Shown: positions 5,858 through 9,557 of the stretch, one piece after another
How positions within the stretch are numbered: the stretch's first letter is position 1
Layout: the number at the start of each line of letters is the position of its first letter
Assembly: GCA_024400895.1 (NCBI GenBank)
Contig: JAKSMA010000083.1
Span: forward strand, 1 to 9,557
Source of the DNA: Muribaculaceae bacterium
Lineage (GTDB): Bacteria > Bacteroidota > Bacteroidia > Bacteroidales > Muribaculaceae
Reading direction: 5' to 3'
Length of the DNA stretch: 9,557 bases
The notes under the pieces: generated by a model
The model's database searches: none
Seen by the model: only the letters and a program-made list of their open reading frames with translations
Told to the model about the DNA's origin: nothing
Position numbers and translations under genes: made by a program

Positions 5858-6940
5858 ATGAAACGATTTTGCACCCTCATTCTGCTGGCGTTGCTGCTTG
5901 CGGCATTCGCACAGGCTGCACCAAAGTTGAAATTCCACGACGCCAAGCAGTTTACCCTGGTGGGCAAACTTATGCCTGGCACGCCCAATCCCTACCACCG
6001 CATCGACACGGTGAAGTACAAGGGATTTGACAAAAAAGAGCTCCTGCAGGTGCGCGAGTCGGCAGGCATGTCGATTGCGTTCAAAACCACCAGCCGCACC
6101 ATAGCGGTGAAATGCCAGTATGGCGAAGTGGAATGGCCACAGAATAGCACCGGCATTGCTGCACATGGTTTCGACCTCTATATCAAGAAAGACGGCGCAT
6201 GGCGTTGGGCAGGCTCTGGCGCGCGTTCGCAAGAAACGCTCGACAAGGCGCAAAATTTGGTCACCGATATGGACGGAACAGAGCACGAATGCCTGCTCTA
6301 TCTGCCGTTGTTTGCCGAAATCAATGCACTTGAAATCGGTGTTGATGAAGGTGCGAGCATTGAGGCGAGCCCCATACCGTTCCGCCACCGCATCGCAATT
6401 TTCGGTTCAAGTTACACCCACGGCACAAGCACCAGCCGTCCAGGCCTCACCTATCCAGCACAGTTGGCACGCCTCACTGGATTGCAACTCCTCGGCCTCG
6501 GGTGCAGCGGCCACAGCAAACTCCAGCCCTATTTTGCTGAAGCACTTGCCGATGTGGAAGCCGACGCCTTCATCTTCGACAGTTTCTCTAATCCGAGCGC
6601 GAAGGAAATCAAGGAGCGTCTCTTCCCATTCATCGAGCGCATTCAGAAGGCGCACCCTGGCAAACCGCTCATCTTCCAGCAAACCATCACACGCGAATAT
6701 CGCACCTTCAACACTGCACGCGACAAGTTTGAAGCCGAAAAGATTGCAATGGCAGAGCAACTGATGGCAGAAGCCGTGAAAAAGTATAAGGATGCGTATT
6801 TCATCCATCCAAACGCCACTGCCGACGACCATGAATCGTCGGTCGACGGTGTGCACCCTACTAACTATGGCTACACCCTCTGGGCAAAATCCATCGCTCC
6901 CGAAATCGTGGCCATCCTTGCAAAATACGGCATCAAATAA
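5858..6940 (+). CDS. Secreted SGNH/GDSL-family hydrolase with N-terminal GxDLY domain
   Basis: This 360-residue exported esterase-type hydrolase probably acts in the periplasm or at the cell surface. A signal peptide is clear: MKRF, a Leu/Ala-rich core, and AQA at 18-20 as the probable cleavage site. There is no lipobox. Residues from about 30 to 170 form the N-terminal beta domain named for its GxDLY motif, here GFDLY at 104-108. The catalytic SGNH domain starts at about 178. Block I is FGSSYTHG with candidate nucleophile Ser185 (GSS replaces the usual GDS). Block II Gly lies in GLGCSGHS (about 215-218). The block III Asn is probably N245 in DSFSNPS, where the classical GxND is not seen. Block V is DGVHPTNYGY with Asp330 and His333. 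Such proteins occur in Bacteroidetes, often as carbohydrate or lipid esterases; the substrate cannot be told here. No polysaccharide-utilisation genes adjoin it. It is a single-gene transcript, convergent with rnr. Confidence 0.9.
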   Translation: MKRFCTLILLALLLAAFAQAAPKLKFHDAKQFTLVGKLMPGTPNPYHRIDTVKYKGFDKKELLQVRESAGMSIAFKTTSRTIAVKCQYGEVEWPQNSTGIAAHGFDLYIKKDGAWRWAGSGARSQETLDKAQNLVTDMDGTEHECLLYLPLFAEINALEIGVDEGASIEASPIPFRHRIAIFGSSYTHGTSTSRPGLTYPAQLARLTGLQLLGLGCSGHSKLQPYFAEALADVEADAFIFDSFSNPSAKEIKERLFPFIERIQKAHPGKPLIFQQTITREYRTFNTARDKFEAEKIAMAEQLMAEAVKKYKDAYFIHPNATADDHESSVDGVHPTNYGYTLWAKSIAPEIVAILAKYGIK

Positions 6941-6996
6941 CACCTGAAACGGAAATACCGAGTAGCATCGGAGTTTCCGAAAAGATATCATCAAAT

Positions 6997-7038
6997 AGCG
7001 GAGGCGGATTCTAACCAAAAAAAGAATCCGCCTCCGCT
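6997..7038. terminator. Shared hairpin terminator between the GDSL hydrolase and rnr
   Basis: A perfect 16-bp GC-rich stem (6997-7012 with 7023-7038) has an A-rich 10-nt loop. It lies midway between two convergent genes: 56 nt after the hydrolase stop and 24 nt after the rnr stop. On the plus strand it is followed by TTATATTTT, and on the minus strand by a looser T-rich stretch. It probably serves both transcripts, more efficiently on the plus strand. Confidence 0.82.
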
Positions 7039-7062
7039 TATATTTTAGATGTTTGTGTCGGC

Positions 7063-9408
7063 TTATCTGCGACGCTTGCCACCACGCTTGCGCTCTGCGG
7101 CACGTCGGGTAGAGTTGCCTCGCTTGCCGCGTTGCTGACGGCGCGATGCCTTGCCGCCCTCATATTCATCGCGGGCACGGTCTTTCTTACTCTCTGCAAA
7201 CTGCATTCGCGATGCCTGCGTGATAGGCGCCTTGTCGATGCGGTGACTGCCAGCAGGATTATGCTCGTCGACCAGCACGAAGTCGAGTTGCTTCTTAATC
7301 AGGTCGGCTCGAGCCACCTGAATGGTGATATTGTCGCCCAACTGATATTTACGGTGAGTGCGACGGCCAATCAGGCAATAGTTCTTCTCATCAAATTCGT
7401 AGAAGTCGTCATCAAGGTCGCGAACTGGAATCATACCCTCACAGTGGGTTTCGTTCAGCTCCACATACAATCCCCATTCTGTCACACCAGAGATGTGCCC
7501 GTCGATTACTTCGCCCAAGCGCTCGCCCATAAATTCCACAGCCTTGTACTTGATGCTTGCACGCTCTGCATCGGCAGCGAGTTGCTCCTGTGCGCTCACG
7601 TGCTTACATTCATCCTCCAGCGCTGGCAGACTCACGCTACGGCCACCATCGGCATAGCGGTCGAGGAGGCGGTGCACCATCATGTCGGGATAGCGGCGGA
7701 TTGGTGATGTGAAGTGTGTATAGTAGTCGAATGCCAAGCCGTAGTGACCCACATTGGTAGCCGAATAGGTGGCTTTCGCCATTGAGCGGATGGCCAAAAT
7801 TGAGAGCATTTCCTCTTCTGGGCGTCCTTTCACTTCATCAAGCAGTGCATTGATGCTGCGGTTCACCTCTTTTGTGGTGCCGTTGGTCTTCACCTTGTAG
7901 CCGAAACGCGATGCGATGTCGGCGAAGTTCGACAATTTATCGGTGTTGGGCACATCGTGGATGCGGTACACAAACGCCTTTGCGTTTCTGCCCTTCTTCG
8001 CCTTTCCGATATGCTCTGCCACCTTCACATTGGCAAGCAGCATAAATTCCTCAATGAGCTTGTTGGCCTCTTTCGATACATGCATGTGCACGCCAATAGG
8101 CTTACCGTTCTCATCGATTTCAAACTTCATCTCTTCGCGGTTAAACGCCACTGCGCCATTTTCAAATCGCTGTGCACGCAATTTTTGGGCAAGGTGATGC
8201 AAAGTGAGAATTTCCTCTTTCAGGTCGCCTTCGCCAGTTTCTATCACCTCTTGCGCCTCTTCGTAAGAGAATCGGCGGTCGCTCTTAATCACAGTGTGGC
8301 AAATTTCGTAACCATGGATTTTTGCATCGTCGTCGAGTTCGAAAATCACCGAATGTGTGAGTTTTTCCTCATCGGGGCGCAGTGAGCAAATAAAATTGCA
8401 GAGACGCTCTGGAAGCATAGGCACGTCGCGGTCGACCAGATACACTGATGTGTCGCTGCTCTTAGCCTCTTTTTCATTCCCGCTGCCAGGGGTTACATAG
8501 TGGGTGACATCGGCAATATGCACACCCACTTCCCAGTGCCCGTTATCAAGGCGCTGGATAGAGAGCGCATCGTCGAAGTCCTTCGCGTCGGCAGGGTCGA
8601 TGGTGAAAGTGGTCACGCCACGCATATCGCGGCGGCGCGCAATCTCCTCTTCGCTGATTTCTGCGCTTATCTTGTTGGCAGCCTTCTCCACATTCTGTGG
8701 ATATTTGTATGGCAAGCCAAACTCAGCCATAATCGCATTGATTTCGGCATTGTTGCTGCCAGCCTCGCCAAGCACGTCAATCACTTCACCGATAGGGCTG
8801 TTGGCATCTTCTGGCCACTCGATGATTTTCACCACCACTTTGTCGCCAGTCTTGCCGCCCATCGTTTTGTCGGAAGGAATGAAGATGTCGGTAGCCAAAA
8901 ATTTGCTGTCGGTCGACAGCATCGAAAAGTATTTCTTCACTTGCAGTGTGCCGGTAAACACCTGCTCCTTGCGTTCAAGAATCTTGATAACCTCAGCTTC
9001 AGGCTCCATGCCCTCGCGCGCAGCACTGATATGCACCAGCACACGGTCGCCATTGAGCGCATGCATAGAGTTGCGCTCAGCCACGAAAATTGGTTTACCG
9101 TCGTCATTAGCAGTGTCCACACTGTTCTTGCCATTGCTGCGGCGAATGAAAATGCCCTCCTCCACAGCCGAGCGCATCATCGCTTTAAAGCGGCCGGGAG
9201 TCACTTCGTTCAGGAAGCCGTCGATATGCAGTTCCTCAAGCAGTTCCACTACCAGAGCGCGTTGGCGAGGGGTGTTTGCCCCAACCTGTGCCGACACTTG
9301 TTTGTAATTGTAAGGGATGTTGTCTTCGGTATTAAAAAAGTTAATCACCTTATCGTGGAGCTCCCTACGCTCCATTTTGTAGGATTTCAATTTATCTTTC
9401 TTTGCCAT
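7063..9408 (-). CDS. rnr: Ribonuclease R (3'-5' exoribonuclease, RNB family)
   Basis: This 781-residue processive exoribonuclease degrades structured RNA from the 3' end, acting in mRNA decay and rRNA/tmRNA quality control. Domains in order: a basic start (MAKKDKLKSYK); a winged helix-turn-helix at about 12-76; two cold-shock-like RNA-binding domains at about 80-240; the RNB catalytic domain at about 250-590; an S1 domain at about 630-712; and a Lys/Arg-rich tail from about 735 ending GGKRRR. The metal-binding motif IDPADAKDFDD supplies Asp271, Asp277, Asp279 and Asp280, matching the E. coli catalytic aspartates. TSPIRRYPD lies at 567-575. The size is near E. coli RNase R (about 813). The ATG at 9408 was chosen because family-like sequence begins there. 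The open frame continues upstream to 9543 but crosses the predicted promoter and encodes nothing conserved. It is transcribed from its own promoter, convergent with the hydrolase gene. Confidence 0.96.
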   Translation of the reverse strand: MAKKDKLKSYKMERRELHDKVINFFNTEDNIPYNYKQVSAQVGANTPRQRALVVELLEELHIDGFLNEVTPGRFKAMMRSAVEEGIFIRRSNGKNSVDTANDDGKPIFVAERNSMHALNGDRVLVHISAAREGMEPEAEVIKILERKEQVFTGTLQVKKYFSMLSTDSKFLATDIFIPSDKTMGGKTGDKVVVKIIEWPEDANSPIGEVIDVLGEAGSNNAEINAIMAEFGLPYKYPQNVEKAANKISAEISEEEIARRRDMRGVTTFTIDPADAKDFDDALSIQRLDNGHWEVGVHIADVTHYVTPGSGNEKEAKSSDTSVYLVDRDVPMLPERLCNFICSLRPDEEKLTHSVIFELDDDAKIHGYEICHTVIKSDRRFSYEEAQEVIETGEGDLKEEILTLHHLAQKLRAQRFENGAVAFNREEMKFEIDENGKPIGVHMHVSKEANKLIEEFMLLANVKVAEHIGKAKKGRNAKAFVYRIHDVPNTDKLSNFADIASRFGYKVKTNGTTKEVNRSINALLDEVKGRPEEEMLSILAIRSMAKATYSATNVGHYGLAFDYYTHFTSPIRRYPDMMVHRLLDRYADGGRSVSLPALEDECKHVSAQEQLAADAERASIKYKAVEFMGERLGEVIDGHISGVTEWGLYVELNETHCEGMIPVRDLDDDFYEFDEKNYCLIGRRTHRKYQLGDNITIQVARADLIKKQLDFVLVDEHNPAGSHRIDKAPITQASRMQFAESKKDRARDEYEGGKASRRQQRGKRGNSTRRAAERKRGGKRRR

Positions 9409-9424
9409 AATATTGCAAATTTGG

Positions 9425-9448
9425 AAGTTGCCATAACCTCGGCAACTT
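9425..9448 (-). promoter_or_regulatory. Hairpin in the 5' leader of rnr
   Basis: A perfect 8-bp stem (AAGTTGCC with GGCAACTT) and an 8-nt loop lie between the predicted rnr transcription start (about 9453) and the ATG at 9408. It ends 16 nt before the start codon. No T-run follows, so it is not an attenuator-type terminator. It may stabilise the message or limit translation. Confidence 0.65.
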
Positions 9449-9459
9449 ATTATTTTCCG

Positions 9460-9490
9460 CAAAATTACACATTTTTCACGAACCACCCAA
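9460..9490 (-). promoter_or_regulatory. Bacteroidetes promoter of rnr
   Basis: Reading the minus strand, TTGG (9490-9487) is followed after 19 nt by TAATTTTG (9467-9460). The -7 box is a full TAnnTTTG match; the -33 box is a partial match. Transcription should begin near 9453, giving a leader of about 45 nt. The promoter lies inside the upstream extension of the rnr open frame, which argues against a longer protein. Confidence 0.62.
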
Positions 9491-9506
9491 CACCTCCCCC
9501 ACATAT

Positions 9507-9535
9507 CGACCACTTTTCCCCAACTTCCGACCACT
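9507..9535. repeat. Direct repeat CGACCACT, two copies 21 nt apart, upstream of rnr
   Basis: CGACCACT occurs at 9507-9514 and again at 9528-9535. The 21-bp period puts both copies on the same face of the helix, about 55-80 bp upstream of the predicted rnr start. This could be a regulator site for rnr, or for a gene beyond the window, or chance. The rest of 9491-9557 holds no gene that can be supported. Confidence 0.4.
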
Positions 9536-9557
9536 ACCGCCAAATGTAGCCAAAAGG

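Noticed and set aside
6951..6978. Imperfect hairpin just after the GDSL hydrolase stop (GGAAA/TTTCC outer, CCGA/TCGG inner)
   Set aside because: It has an A-A mismatch and only a short inner stem, and no T-run. The strong 16-bp hairpin at 6997-7038 explains termination better.
9409..9543. Upstream extension of the RNase R reading frame by 45 codons
   Set aside because: The extension crosses the predicted -7 box and leader hairpin. It has no family-like sequence, while MAKKDK at 9408 gives a normal RNase R length.
8500..9549. Long plus-strand open frame (349 codons) opposite rnr
   Set aside because: It lies antisense within a clearly conserved gene, and its His/Phe-rich translation resembles no protein family. 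It is a reading-frame shadow.

Overview
This 9.6 kb window reads as chromosomal DNA of an anaerobic, fermenting Bacteroidales bacterium, in the Prevotella/Bacteroides/Muribaculaceae range. Three things point there. The fumarate reductase subunits are of the Bacteroidetes type. Several genes are preceded by a Bacteroidetes-style -7 promoter box (TAnnTTTG) and mostly lack Shine-Dalgarno sequences. The GxDLY/GDSL esterase and the GYF_2-DUF805 membrane proteins are also typical of the phylum. No tRNA, rRNA, CRISPR array, insertion sequence or phage gene was seen.

Layout. (1) Positions 1-1537 hold the 3' end of a fumarate reductase/succinate dehydrogenase operon: the C-terminal 250 codons of the flavoprotein (frdA) and the complete iron-sulfur subunit (frdB), closed by a strong intrinsic terminator. 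(2) Positions 1690-3911 hold three paralogous genes. Each encodes an N-terminal GYF_2 (DUF4339) domain, a linker and a C-terminal DUF805 membrane domain. The first two form a tight pair behind one promoter and end in a terminator; the third has its own promoter. Two of the linkers are Pro/Gln/Tyr-rich repeats, and the first two genes share a perfectly identical 71-nt tract. (3) Positions 3912-4143 contain a long unexplained hairpin and the best-formed promoter of the window. (4) Positions 4144-5643 encode a succinate/acetyl-CoA transferase, followed by a terminator. (5) Positions 5751-5806 are a degenerate 7-nt tandem repeat directly upstream of a secreted SGNH/GDSL hydrolase (5858-6940). (6) A 16-bp hairpin separates that gene from convergently transcribed RNase R (rnr, minus strand, 9408-7063), whose leader has an 8-bp hairpin and whose upstream region has a direct repeat.

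How the genes work together. Fumarate reductase makes succinate as the end of anaerobic electron transport, and the CoA-transferase activates succinate to succinyl-CoA. In Bacteroidales that feeds the methylmalonyl-CoA route to propionate, so the two loci fit one succinate/propionate fermentation even though they are separate transcription units. The DUF805 trio, the esterase and RNase R have no obvious link to that pathway. The least described part of the window is the GYF_2-DUF805 paralog cluster.
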